In this document: positions 43,831-54,577 of the stretch, one piece after another
Layout: the number at the start of each line of letters is the position of its first letter
Position numbering within the stretch: position 1 is the stretch's first letter
From: Periplaneta americana
Taxonomy: Eukaryota > Arthropoda > Insecta > Blattodea > Blattidae
Reading direction: 5' to 3'
Length of the DNA stretch: 64,000 bases
Assembly: GCF_040183065.1 (NCBI RefSeq)
Contig: NC_091119.1
Coordinates: forward strand, 198,198,543 to 198,262,542
The notes under the pieces: generated by a model
Databases searched by the model: none
What the model saw: the letters and a program-made list of their open reading frames with translations, nothing else
What the model was told of the DNA's origin: nothing
Translations under genes and position numbers: made by a program

Positions 43831-44891
43831 CAGTTTATATGGCATTCTTGATACTATTTTCTTTTTTTTTTTTCAGAGATCTTTGTTACAAGTTCTTTTA
43901 TACATATTTATTGACAATTGCAATATCATGTTATAGTTACTCAAACTATGACTTCATGGGCTGCATTCTTTGCTTGCATATTATTTAAAAAAATGTAATA
44001 AAGGAAATTAATTACTTCTAGGTAAGAAATTGACTTTTCTGAAGTGTTTTGCAGTAAACTGTTGGTCCAAGAAGTCGTAGTAGATTAATTTTTTAATTTA
44101 TTTTAAATTTTTTTAGGGGAGGGAGTGGAAATATGGAAATATTTTTTATTATGCTCACAGGACTTGAAATGTTGTGTATGGCAGGCAGTTGATGCACGGT
44201 GTTCCACTGGATTTTATTGCAAGGGTGTTACGCCACTGATAAAACATAGCATTTTCTCATTGAAGTATATGTGCATTTCTTTGTATTTGTACTTAATTTA
44301 TTTTCCTTGTATTAACTAAACTATTCAGTATTACTTGCTTAGTTGATAAAGTCTTTGTCCATTCCTTCTTTCAGTATCGATTAATGAACTGTTCTATAAA
44401 TCTTAAAAGAGATTTCCGGTGAACATGTCTGAGTGGTTGGTTCATGAGGGCCTCTTCAGTATTGTAATTTTCTGTAGATAAGCTTCCCTTTTGTTTTCAT
44501 TGTTGGAACAGAAAATATTAAAAAACAAAAACATACTTGCAACTGATTAGGGTAGATGATTCTTAGCCATTTCATGCCATGTGTTCTTTATTTCAAGTAG
44601 ATAATGAAGGTACACTAAGACATAAGTCATGTGTCTCATTCCAAATGTACATTTTTTTGAATGTCAATATGTTATATATATAAATACATGTTCCAAATAC
44701 ATCTGTTGTGTTTATTTATTGAAAATAAAACCCAAGACCCATGTCCGAAGTAAAGAAAAAGTGTACATTGTGTGTTATAAAACATCTATTTTAATTTGTA
44801 ATGTAATGTACAAGTGTGAGTCAAATGAAAACCTTAAATATTTTTTTTATCCATGTTGAATCTTTCGTACACAACTTTTAACACTTGAATA
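43831..44891. other. Intergenic DNA, nothing recognised
   Basis: AT-rich sequence with no supported exon or repeat. Confidence 0.45.
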
Positions 44892-44944
44892 TAAATAATT
44901 GATTAAATGGCTATCTTACTCGTGTTAATTGTGTAAGAATGTGC

Positions 44945-44987
44945 GGCTTACAGCTGTTTCGGTGCTTTTCACACCATCCTCAGAGCC
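44945..44987 (-). ncRNA. Hammerhead-like motif in the inverted copy of PLE B
   Basis: On the minus strand, stem I is GGCT / AGCC, the core CTGAGGA, then unpaired T, stem II GGTG / CACC around TGAAAAG, GAAA, palindromic stem III CAGCTG, and cleavage dinucleotide TA. The invariant core is intact. The base at the free N7 position differs from copy A (G instead of T), and stem II differs in sequence but keeps pairing. Confidence 0.65.
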
Positions 44988-45756
44988 TACTAGATCTCGG
45001 CGTCATCTCGAACTTCGCTGCCTGTTGTGTGGGTGTGTTCGATTGTTAAAAATTGTTGAAATGTGGTGTCAAATAGTGAAGAAGTGAACACAATCAAATA
45101 CATGGTACAAGAAAATGGTTACAACCCAAACATAATAGACAACATCATAAGGAAGACAAACAAAAACTCAACAAACACAAAAACACACAAAACATAACAC
45201 AAACACAAGAACACAAGAAATACATCACACTAACATACGAAAACAAAAACACACACAAGATCGCATCCTCATTCAGAAAACAGAAATACAACATAGCATA
45301 CAGAACAGAAAACACACTACAAAGACATCTCAACACACAAACAAATAAATACAACCACACAGGCGTATACAAACTCAATGCAATAATTGCGACAGTTTCT
45401 ACATTGGACAGACAGGCAGATCATTTCCAAACTCGATACAAAGAACACATTAAAGCAATAACTAGAGGACACAATACATCTACATATGCCGAACACATAA
45501 CTAATGCTAACCACACATACAATAACATAAATACAGACATGGAAATCCTACACATACAAACAAAAAACCAAAAACTCAACACACTAGAACAATATGAAAT
45601 ATACAGACACACCAAAACACACCCTGATCAAATTCTCAACACACAGATCAATTTCAGAACACACACACTATTTGACACCACATTTCAACACTTTTCAACA
45701 ATCAAACGCACCCACACAACAGGCAGCGAAGTTCGAGATGACGCCGAGATATAGTA

Positions 45757-45799
45757 GGCTCTGACGATGGTGTGAAAAGGACCGAAACAGCTGTAAGAT
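45757..45799 (+). ncRNA. Hammerhead-like motif at the 3' end of PLE B (stem I decayed)
   Basis: Core CTGACGA, unpaired T, stem II GGT / ACC, GAAA, CAGCTG and TA are present. The stem I 3' strand reads AGAT instead of AGCC, leaving only two pairs with GGCT, so cleavage would be weak or lost. Confidence 0.5.
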
Positions 45800-45844
45800 C
45801 GCCATTTAATCAATTATTTATATTTTTTTAAATTTAATTTATTG

Positions 45845-46080
45845 AATCAAAGTGTAACACAAGAGTATCATTTTTCTACATTGTCTCCTGAACATTCCTC
45901 CAGCACTTACGAAATGTCTTTTCACCCATTGCCTCTTTGAGTCGTCCATAATGTGATAATCACTGGGACGAGGTCTGGTTTTATATGGCACATGTGGAAG
46001 TGTATCAAAGTGCGAGTTGTGATTTACCTTACAAACATACCCAAAGTTGTCAATAGGGTCCTCAAGACGATATAAACTCA
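45845..46080 (-). pseudogene. Mariner transposase C-terminal remnant
   Basis: On the minus strand, SHFDTLPHVPYKTRPRPSDY matches the LPHPPYSPD-x-APSDYH block that carries the third catalytic Asp in mariner enzymes. VKRHFVSAGGMFRRQCRKMI follows. SPDLAP is replaced by KTRPRP, which removes the canonical block. Confidence 0.65.
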
Positions 46081-46429
46081 ATGCATGACATATTCTTACT
46101 TAATTACAAATGACATTTAGAGAACCTGAAGGTTCATTGCTGCTTTCACAAATTACACCATAGACAGACTGGACTATCAGAAGGTGAAATCAGTGTAAGT
46201 ATAAACTGTGTGACTGAAAATTGACCACAGAGACAACTCGCCATATAATTGAAATTTGTATCAGAGACAAAAGTCAAGGCAATACTCAAATTAGCAACAA
46301 TTTATAATATATTTCTATGGTAACAGAAGACAAATCTAGAAGCTGTAAACTAAATAGGAACTGTGGCGGAAGAAATTCGCTTCACAAAATCAGAAAGAGG
46401 CTCTGTCTGACAAATAATATATATTATCT

Positions 46430-46985
46430 TGGCTACATGTACACGAGACTTAGAGAAAATAAGAATGGCGTTGTTTGACGCTTTGACATGCGTGGCGGGT
46501 GTAATGCAACAGTCACGTTATCAGAAGATGGAAGCAGTGTCGTCAAAGAACCGTCTGAACACAAGAATCATTCTGCAGACTGGGGAAGGATTAAGGCAAA
46601 GGAATGTGTAGAGAACATGAAGGCAAGGGCGAGGACTTCCCGAGATCCAAGTCTGTCATTATTCAAAATGAGTTACAGCGTATTGCAAGCGAAGCCAATG
46701 TGATTCCACCGAAGAAACCATCTATTAAAAAAAATGTGCGCCGTGCCAGTAAGCTGCACCTACTATCTGAATCAAGGAATATTGACGAACTGAACGTTAT
46801 AGCCGACAGAAACATTAAGACTGTACAAGGAGGAAGGTGGTGGTTGTATTTTGAACCGGAGAACAACGTGAAACTAATCATATTTGCCACTAATTCACAT
46901 TTAAATAAATTGTTACTGTCCCATTTTTGGATAATGGATGGTGTGGCAAATTGTCTATCTGTGGCGAATTGCCCCTATTAACTAT
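46430..46985 (+). pseudogene. MULE-type transposase N-terminal fragment with FLYWCH-like finger
   Basis: After frame breaks, CNATVTLSEDGSSVVKEPSE with HKNHSADW resembles the second half of a FLYWCH zinc finger (C...VKEP.EHNH). Then IIQNELQRIASEANVIPPKK, SIKKNVRRA and SHFWIMDGV follow. WFMDGTF is the start of the MULE transposase core. The copy stops there and runs into CTGTGGCCAATTGTCC repeats (about 46958-47034). Fragment only; frameshift near 46620. Confidence 0.7.
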
Positions 46986-47037
46986 TTTCTGTGGCCAGTT
47001 GTCCCAGTTACCAATTTTCTGTGGCCAATTGTCCGGA
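46958..47037. repeat. Three tandem CTGTGGC(G/C)A(A/G)TTG-type units
   Basis: TCTGTGGCGAATTGCCCC, TCTGTGGCCAGTTGTCCC and TCTGTGGCCAATTGTCCG recur about every 34-40 bp. A related inverted motif ACTGAAAATTGACCACAGA lies near 46211. They may be subterminal repeats of the MULE-like element. Confidence 0.65.
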
Positions 47038-47044
47038 ACCGTAT

Positions 47045-48228
47045 TAATATGGTGTAGTAAGTTTTTTTTTTTTTTTTTTTATTCCCCATCTTGATACTAT
47101 ATATATCTTGTAAAATTTTACTTTTGTCACAAGAACCAATTATTCGTCGAGAGGTTTTTAAAATGGTATTTGATTCAAACAAAGTCACTGTATTAAAAAC
47201 TATGGAAATTAAAAAGTGCACTACAGTAAATACTACAATATGGGACAATACACTGTTATGACCCGGAAAATGAGAAGGGCATGATTTAGAATTCAGAAAT
47301 GGCAGACCAGGAAACAGCCAGAACGAGGATGAGGAACATCTGAAAGCTATGAACAGACAGACGACTATAATGAGAGCTTCCATTCTGCATAGTCGCGGTA
47401 GTAGGGATAAACTGTTTTTTTTTCGGGGTTTTTCCCTCACTCCTATGGATGAATATCAAGTAACTTTATCAGGCGATTGGAACCCCACTCATCTTCGCCA
47501 CTTCCTTTCCTCCCCATCATCCTTTCATTCATCATTTTGTTAATTCTTCTGGTTTTCAGATCGCTTTACAGGCGGCCCTCTGAAGCTGCTGGCTCTCTCG
47601 ACCGACCTGTGTGGATTGTATTCATGCGATGATGGATAGCTTCTTCAATGAAACCCAGGGCAGACCTTCTTGGGGAGGACTTCCGCTTCGGACTGTTAAG
47701 GAAGCTTTGGAAGGGGGGGGGGTTGGACTCTGTTGACTGTAGGGACCGGTCGTTAAGGGGATCAAGTAGTTAGGTCGGTGCGTGTAGAGGATCGGTGGGC
47801 ATGCAACTCATCCCATATCAGGGGATGTACAATAGACCTCAGGTCGTAGTGCGGGATATTCCCTCCCTCTCTCCTAACAAGTAAAAGAAGTGAAGAGGTT
47901 TAAAATTCCTTTAAAAAGGAGTGAATGATGAATTAATGAAGTGATTAGTTAATTTTTTTTTTTAGTCCCGGTATAAAATATACCTCAAGAACAGAGAGAC
48001 AAGATGGGGGACACGACTAGTTTTCGTTTAAAAAGGAAGGAAAAATGCACGTTAAAAAAACGGCAACAAAAGGCATCGAACTCAATGATCCATTTTAACG
48101 TCAACTCCATTTCTAAAACTAAAACTATTCCTTCCCGCTCATCATTGCGGAAGGAAATCTGATTACCTACCTAGGTAATTTTATACTATTACGAGAAGTT
48201 GGTTATTCTGTAACGTGTGGCAAGGAGA
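47045..48228. other. Upstream region of Rbx2 with an interspersed repeat at about 47395-47890
   Basis: The part from TTTCGGGGTTTTTCCCTCA to ATTCCCTCCCTCTCTCC has the GC-rich style of the SINE bodies here but no second copy in the window. The final 330 bp before the ATG hold no repeat and presumably the promoter and 5' UTR of Rbx2. No TATA box or initiator could be assigned. Confidence 0.45.
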
Positions 48229-48385
48229 ATGAAGATGGCTGATGACGGAGATAATGTGGATCGTGGAGATGCAGAATCTCAGAAATCTGACAAGATGTTC
48301 ACGTTGAAGAAGTGGAATGCAGTTGCCATGTGGAGCTGGGATGTGGAATGTGACACCTGTGCAATCTGCAGAGTTCAAGTAATGG
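48229..48385 (+). CDS. Roc2: RING-box protein Rbx2 (RNF7/SAG/Roc2), first coding exon
   Basis: The exon encodes (MK)MADDGDNVDRGD, then DKMFTLKKWNAVAMWSWDVE and CDTCAICRVQVM, ending with one base of the next codon before donor GTATGT. KKWNAVAMW.WD is the conserved cullin-binding strand of Rbx proteins, and CDTCAICR holds the first zinc ligands of the RING-H2 domain. The CRVQVM ending identifies Rbx2 rather than Rbx1. Rbx2 is the RING subunit of cullin-5-type E3 ubiquitin ligases and recruits E2 or NEDD8 enzymes. Two in-frame ATGs exist (48229, 48235). The second gives the usual MAD start. The RING remainder was not found in 48386-64000. Confidence 0.92.
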
Positions 48386-49280
48386 GTATGTAATGTTTTT
48401 GTCAAGATAAATATGTTACTTTTTAAGGTTATGTTTGTTTTACGTATTAGAGGCGCGTAAAATTAGAAATTGAAGTTGGGTTTCACATGAGTGTGAAAAT
48501 TATATTAATATTATTTAATTAATTGAACAGATTTTCGTATGTCACGCATAATATGATACCACGAGCTTGTTTTATGCTGATTTTCTAGTATAAACATTTT
48601 TTAAATACTTCGAATTAGTTTCTTATGATGACGTTAGGTGTTTCATGGTAGCATTCAAAAGACACGAATTTGTTTGGCAATATGAACTAATTTAAAAAGT
48701 AATTGCAAATGTTGAAACTGACACGTAGGCAGAATATAAGTTAATTACTGTTAGTGTCTCGGCAATGTTATCTACACTGCGTAGTATAGCCTATGTCATT
48801 ATGTACTCATTAATTACTTTTGTAGACTATGTTGTTATCTTTGGTACTATTCTCATCCTTGTTACTGAGTTGTAGAATGCTATTTTATAATTTTACTTAC
48901 TGTACTAGACTCAATTCTTTTTCTCCCATCTAGGCCTATATTGTAATATAGACATAAGTTCAATGACATCGCAAATAGGCTATATCTCTTGTCTGGAAAA
49001 AAGAAAGTTTATAAATATCACATCTATGTCTACCTACCACATTTTGTTAGGAACATCTTACAACTGTAATAAGCAAAATACAGGCCGGAAATATGATATG
49101 TTGAAGCTAGGTCATGCTGTAAATGTAGTCTGTAGTATCAATAGTCCGACAACAATTGAAGTTTTTGGAATGCGGCAACAAAGATGGAGTCCAGTATTAA
49201 CATTAATATAGGAGATAGATTGTAGCTAATTTAAATTACTAACATGGCATTTTTCACGGAAAGAATAAGCATCACTAAAA
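48386..49280 (+). other. First intron of Rbx2, nothing recognised
   Basis: AT-rich sequence following the donor. No exon encoding the rest of the RING domain was found. Confidence 0.5.
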
Positions 49281-49590
49281 TTAAATACGCTTCATTCATT
49301 CATAATGTTCTGCCCAAAGGCAAGTCCTTCACTGCAAATTCTCTCCAGCATTCTCCAATTTCCTATTTTCTGCCTTCCTTTTTGTCTCCGCATATGATCC
49401 ATATATCTTAATGTCGTCTATCATCTGATATGTTCTTCTGCCCCGAACTCTTCTCCCGTTCACCATTCCTTCCAGTGCATCCTTCAGTAGGCAGTTTCTT
49501 CTGAACCAATGACCCAGCCAATTCCTTTTCCTCTTTCTGATCAGTTTTAGCTTCATTCTTTCTTCATCCAGTCTTTCCACTATGGCTAGT
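49281..49590 (-). pseudogene. LINE RT C-terminal remnant
   Basis: On the minus strand, RKRKRNWLGHWFRRNCLLKD then ALEGMVNGRRVRGRRTYQMI and DDIKIYGSYAETKRKAENR. The WLGH...LLKD.LEG...RGRR pattern is the end of a LINE ORF2 family different from the others here. There is no catalytic core. Confidence 0.75.
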
Positions 49591-49659
49591 TTATTAATAA
49601 AATTCTACTTCGTTTTATTTCATATGAAAAACTAATCGCAAGTTCTGTGCTATTAGGGT

Positions 49660-49962
49660 TGCAAACTTTTTTTTTTAAAGAAAATACGGGAGACTAAGAA
49701 ATTGACAAATTATTCAAAAGAAAGAAAAACAACAGCGTTATTCTATACACTTTGACAGATAAGCTTAAATTAAGAGTACCGTAGTTCCAGATAGATTTTG
49801 CTTCGCGTAATGGTTTTCAATCATCATCTTTTTACAAATTGAAAAAGTTCTCTGCATGAGTAATTGTAGTTGAGTGCGATTTGTAATTTTCAGTTGATTA
49901 GATGTGTCTCGCTCCTGTTTCAAACTCTGTTCAGTTATTGTTCATGAGAGAAAACACACACA

Positions 49963-50007
<45 letters not shown>

Positions 50008-50265
50008 AGCATTACTACCTGATAAGCTTGGAACAAAATTCATCAGTTTTTCCAAATTTCCAGTATTAACATTTTTTTATTTTAACCTGGTCAGCATTGA
50101 AAACATTTCTGCCAAGTGTTTACCTTGTATAGAGACTGCATATTTTAATGCATCTCTGGAACGACAAAATTCATCATGTAAATCATCTTTATTCACGGCA
50201 AAATTAAATGTTAGAAATAAAGCTCTTATATTGTGAAAAAAAAATAAGGGAGGAAAATCGGGACT
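49660..50265 (-). mobile_element. hAT remnant with a (CT)n expansion in its coding region
   Basis: On the minus strand, HDEFCRSRDALKYAVSIQGK, then FVPSLSGSNAD, an (RE)n run, and FSLMNN...TE with decayed KDDD..LREA. The GSNAD...FSLMNN..T pattern is the hAT dimerisation block, split by the (GA)n run at 49964-50004. Possible ends are TTAGGGTTGCAAAC at about 49663 and GGGACTGTTACAAC near 50260. These are unconfirmed. Confidence 0.65.
49964..50004. repeat. (CT)n microsatellite, ~20 units
   Basis: Pure CT dinucleotides preceded by a short CA run. It lies within the hAT remnant and reads as Arg-Glu repeats on the minus strand. Confidence 0.95.
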
Positions 50266-50279
50266 GTTACAACTCAAAA

Positions 50280-50514
50280 CGTCTGGCCGCGAAACCAGGT
50301 GACCCGGGTTCGAATCCCGGTCGGGGCAAGTTACCTGGTTGAGGTTTTTTCCGGGGTTTTCCCTCAACCCAATACGAGCAAATGCTGGGTAACTTTCGGT
50401 GCTGGACCCCGGACTCATTTCACTGGCATTATCACCTTCATCTCATTCAGACGCTAAATAACCTAGATGTTGATACAGCGTCGTAAAATAACCCAATAAA
50501 ATAAAAAAAAAAAA
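50280..50514 (+). mobile_element. SINE family B, slightly 5'-truncated
   Basis: The copy is flanked by a perfect 12-bp duplication TACAACTCAAAA (50268-50279 and 50515-50526). The copy begins at CGTCTGGCCGCG, missing about the first 25 bases of the head including the A-box region, but keeps the B box GGTTCGAATCC. Confidence 0.92.
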
Positions 50515-50526
50515 TACAACTCAAAA

Positions 50527-50904
50527 ATAGAGATTTTTCAGTAGAGCCATTTAAAGTTTTCCAGTGTAGATGGTACATCACAGAATCATGATTCATTATT
50601 GTTATAAGAGTTTATTAAAATATTAATTTTGTCGATATTTGTTTTATGTAACTTGTATGTGACATTTTTTTTTTTAGTTGTAACAGTTTCGCATTAAAAT
50701 ATCCAGACAAAACTTCTCAGATATAACTGTATTCCATAATATATTATTACTTGCAACAGGTTTTTCCTTACATGACTATGTAATAAATTTAGATAATACC
50801 ATGGAACAATATATCAAATGTAGATTTAGAAACACAAAATGATATTGGTTGGTATCGGGATGACTACAAGAATGAAAATAAATCAATAAATTACACCAAC
50901 CAGG
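50527..50904. other. Intronic DNA, nothing recognised
   Basis: AT-rich sequence between the SINE and a LINE fragment. Confidence 0.45.
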
Positions 50905-51612
50905 ATGACTACAACAATAATAAGAAATAAATTGCATCATGGAGTGAGAAAAAGCATGTTTCGTTGTTATTCAAATGTAGCATTATTTTCTTCTACACCA
51001 TTTCAATGGATACCTAGTCATTGTGGTATACCTGGAAACGAGGAAGTCGATAATATTGCAAAACAGGCAACATATTTGCAACCAATACCTCTTCAAGTGA
51101 TATATCTATCCAGTGCTTTTGCTTCAGTAAAGTCTCATTTTACAAACCTATGGATCAACAATTGGCTCTCTTCTGACAAAGGAAAAATTTTAGTCTGTAC
51201 AAAAGAAACCAAATGACCTGGAAATGTACAAAAACTTGTCCAGACATGTTCAAACATTTTTAACAAGAGCCAGAACAGGTCACATTGCCACTCAATTGTA
51301 CCTACACCGATTTCACATTTCTGATAATCCTACTTGTCTGGTGTAATAATCATGATGAAGATCTGGAACACATTCTTCTATACTGTCCATCCATAAACCA
51401 CAAAAGAAGTAAATTAAAATCATCAGTACCAGTTGCAGAAGACACAGCCCTGCAGTATATATTGGCTACACCCCAACTCTGGCTACTAGCAACAGGCATC
51501 TATAATGAACACCGATCAAAATACCCCTCATTTCTCGTGAAAAACAACTGAATAGACTACAGTGGACTTTATGTTGTCAGCAAACAGCTGGATACATTAA
51601 GAAGATTGATTC
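50905..51612 (+). mobile_element. 5'-truncated LINE with RNase H remnant (family 2)
   Basis: PFQWIPSHCGIPGNEEVDNI holds the last RNase H motifs (His and Asp). After frameshifts near 51215 and 51335, FLTRARTGHIATQ, ...CNNHDEDLEHILLYCPS (a Cys/His knuckle), [12 protein letters not shown] and PSFLVKNN follow, with stop at about 51549. The 3' end TTTATGTTGTCAGC with GATTGATT is shared with 19921-20175 and 27178-27252. The RT and most of RNase H are missing. Confidence 0.88.
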
Positions 51613-52090
51613 TTCAACACCATTGGAAACTTTCAAACTTTCACACAGATCAGGCAAAATTACTCCCCAACTCTATCCCTGGAGGCGAAGAAAATACTGG
51701 CTTTGTTATTGCTAGAGAAAACTTGCCCTTCCTTCTTTGTCGAATACCTATTTTTTCGATATCATCTCGTTCAAAGGAGTGTTTATAGAAGATGGCGAAA
51801 GGATCCTCCACAATCTTCATAGTAGACTAGTTTACATTATCACCATTTCATTTCTGGAAAAATTATTTCCCATTTGTTATGTTAAGTCTTCCAAATCTAA
51901 GATACCTGGTGTATCTAGTTCATTGTCTTTGTACATATTGCGTTTTGTCTTGGCCAATTTCAGTACTGGTACCCATTGCTTTGGCAGTAATATAGGTCCT
52001 CCTTTAAGAACTCTAATCCTCCCCCATTCAATAGTAGAATGCATAGAGTCATTCTCATTCTAGGTATGACTTGTGATTAAAACTTTCTGT
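51613..52090. other. Intronic DNA, possible decayed transposon text
   Basis: Open stretches without recognisable motifs. Nothing was supported. Confidence 0.4.
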
Positions 52091-52098
52091 GTTATGAC

Positions 52099-53434
52099 TA
52101 GGAGGCGGATGTTGATGACCTAAAAATCTACTTAAAATGATCATTAAAATGCCCTTAAATTAATGGAGAAATGACATAAAATGAAAATAAAATGACATTT
52201 AGATATTATTCACTGTACACGCACCACAACTTCTTAAAAATTAGTCACCTTGTTTCAATGACGACCCTGCAAGTCTCGGAGAGAGGAGGCAACTTCCTGG
52301 AATTTAGCTAAGATAATGGAAAAGAACTTACTTACTTACTTACTGGCTTTTAAGGAACCCGAAGGTTCATTGCCGCCCTCACATAAGCCCGCCATTGGTC
52401 CCTATCCTGTGCAAGTTTAGTCCTATTCTGAAGCTTATTGTAGGGATTCGTAACAAGCTGTTTTTTTACGGTGATGGGTTGTTAGCCCTTCGCCCAACCC
52501 CCAAGCTGGAGGACCACCCCTTATCGGCTGTCCACGACTGCTTATTCAATATATTCGCAGCTACCCTCCATATCTGGAGGCCATCTCCTCTATCCGCAAC
52601 CTGAGGACGCGCCATGCCGTGGTGATAGGGACCCATTATACATGGAATGGAAAAGAACATGCAACAAAATGAAGTTTTTAAGGGAAAACTATAGATTTTA
52701 ACGAGAGTTTACAATGTGTTTCAATCAGGAGTGGTCCATGTCAGTGCCTTCATTCTCCGTCTCCTCCTTCCGCGCTTCACTTTTGTTACCAGATCTTCCA
52801 GATGAAGGAATGTGAATGACAAAACAAATTGTGGGCGCAGCGTGCATTCTTGCAATCTTTGTGTTAAAAATACTGTCTACTACAGTAGACATCCCTTCTG
52901 AACCATGTTGAGGACACAACGTCCTGTCCAGAACACAGTGAAAGGCTCCCCCCTTCCAAACATAAATTCTAAAGACACCCTCGTACCGACAAAAGAACAG
53001 TAGTGATCAAAGCCTTCACTTAAACTAAGATGTCAAGCATTTTATATCACTTCCGTTGTGTGAAGCCTTCAGTGGAATGAGGGATGGACTTTAGAGTCTG
53101 TTCCAAACTATAAAATTCAAACTTCACTATTATTCACTTATTCAGTAGGTAATTACTACCGACCTATTTGCTTATAAAATTATTTAACAGACCGATTGGT
53201 AAAGAAGAAAGTAAAATGCATTTGAAATGATCTAAAAGTTCTTCAAAGTATTAAAAATGACCAAAAAATGCCTAAAAAATATAAAAATGACCTATTAGTT
53301 CAAACACATCAAAAAATGCAATATAAGAAATTATTTTTTACGTCGATATTAACATAGAAAGGATTTCTGTATTAATAGGCATTGTCCTAATGTGAAAAAT
53401 AAGATGATGACTTTTCATCAACATCTGCTCCCTA
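52099..53434. mobile_element. Non-autonomous hAT element, 1336 bp, with nested SINE
   Basis: TAGGAGGCGGATGTTGATGA at 52099 is mirrored by TCATCAACATCTGCTCCCTA ending at 53434. A perfect 8-bp duplication GTTATGAC flanks it (52091-52098 and 53435-53442). Subterminal AAAATGACNTAAAA repeats fill both ends. Same family plan as 24603-25531. It contains the SINE at 52328-52645. Confidence 0.92.
52328..52645 (-). mobile_element. SINE family F with a LINE-derived 3' tail
   Basis: The copy is flanked by a perfect 13-bp duplication AATGGAAAAGAAC (52315-52327 and 52646-52658). On the minus strand, the last ~100 bp (AGGATAGGGACCAATGGCGG ... GGTTCCTTAAAAGCCAGTAAG) match the 3' end of the LINE at 60568-61385. 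The first ~220 bp are unrelated. It is either a SINE that has captured a LINE tail or a chimeric retrocopy. Confidence 0.85.
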
Positions 53435-53599
53435 GTTATGACATTAACATAGGCAGTACAGAAGTAATGAGGCAATGAATTTGTTCTTGTTTTGTCCAAC
53501 ACAATTGTCTGAAAACAAAGTTACCTGGTTTGTTACTGTGCTGGGCAAAGAAATAAGAAATTATAGAGGCATGTGCCAATCTCATTTGAACCTCTTTTG

Positions 53600-54192
53600 G
53601 CCAAGCCCTCATGCCAAAAATAACAATGGTCCGGTTGTTTCCGATTTCATATAAATTGAGGGAAAGAAGACAGAGGACGGACACTGGAAAGTTTTCTTTT
53701 CTCAATCGTACTATCAGAGACTGGAATGCTTTACCTGCAGACTTACTAAAGGCTTTACCAATAACCAAAAATGTATTTAAAAATAGGCTTAAGGACTTTA
53801 CTAATAGACGGTAGTATATTATACACACTATTTAAAGGGTGTAATTGATATCTTGTTATTTGAAATGTTCTATCAGTGAGGAAGTGTATTGTGTCAGTGA
53901 AATGTGTAGTGTCAGTGAAGTCTATTGTGTAAGTGAAGTGTGTTTGTGTCAGTGAAGTGGCTGTGCAAAGTATTTGAACAGTGAAATGGTTTTGAAGTGT
54001 TAGTGAAATCAGGATAGAATCAGTGCAGTGAGTGAGTTGACAGCAAAATAAGTGTAGTGCCGAAAGGTACTTGTGCAGGTATGTACCTATCACACTTGTG
54101 GGTCTTAGTTCGAACTTAGGGTTAAGATACAAATTAGATTTACTTTAAATGTTATTTTAAGTGATCATGCTTTATATAATTTAGGATGCTAC

Positions 54193-54242
<50 letters not shown>

Positions 54243-54350
54243 GTTTTTTATTAGTTGTGCTTATTATTGATTGTCATTATTGAGTGTAATTAGTTACCAC
54301 TGCCACTGGGTATATACCCATTTGCAGTGTGAATAAATACATACATACAC
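53600..54350 (+). mobile_element. 5'-truncated LINE 3' end with (ATT)n and conserved terminal motif
   Basis: RQRTDTGKFSFLNRTIRDWN and ALPADLLKALP end in NRR and a stop at about 53812. This is the C-terminus of a CR1-like ORF2. A 3' UTR of about 530 bp follows, including an (ATT)n run at 54191-54252 and the end GCCACTGGGTATATACCCAT..GTGTGAATAAATACATACATAC, a LINE 3'-terminal sequence with polyadenylation-like AATAAA. Confidence 0.82.
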
Positions 54351-54359
54351 ACCGTTTCG

Positions 54360-54577
54360 AGATCAAAGACGACTCAACGTGTTCATGCCTTCAAGATGCA
54401 CAAACGGTAGATCACCTAATATATTTGTGTGTCAAATTGAATAAACAAAGAGATATACTGAAGAAGGGAATATTTAGAAATCAAGATAGATGGCCAGTGT
54501 CACATGAGAAACTATTGTTAAAACACTATAAGGAATTCAGAAACTTTGTTCAATCAATAGATTTCACAGCACTGTAA
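54360..54577 (+). pseudogene. LINE ORF2 C-terminal remnant with Cys/His knuckle
   Basis: RFEIKDDSTCSCLQDAQTVD, HLIYLCVKLNKQRDIL and FRNFVQSIDFTAL end at a stop (54575-54577). The C-x-C...H...C knuckle and the ...FI.SIDF.. ending occur in LINE ORF2 C-termini. It is a separate family from the preceding element. Confidence 0.75.

Larger units (their letters stand above)
44892..45832 (+). mobile_element. Penelope-like element copy B with inverted terminal copy
   Basis: The plus-strand body (about 45077-45832) encodes remnants of the same GIY-YIG protein as copy [15 protein letters not shown], a one-base frameshift near 45426, then [20 protein letters not shown] and [12 protein letters not shown], with stop at about 45754. 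Positions 44892-45076 are an inverted copy of its last ~180 bp, including the final codons and the hammerhead-like motif. Inverted or tandem partial copies at the ends are a known PLE habit. The RT domain is absent. Confidence 0.88.
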
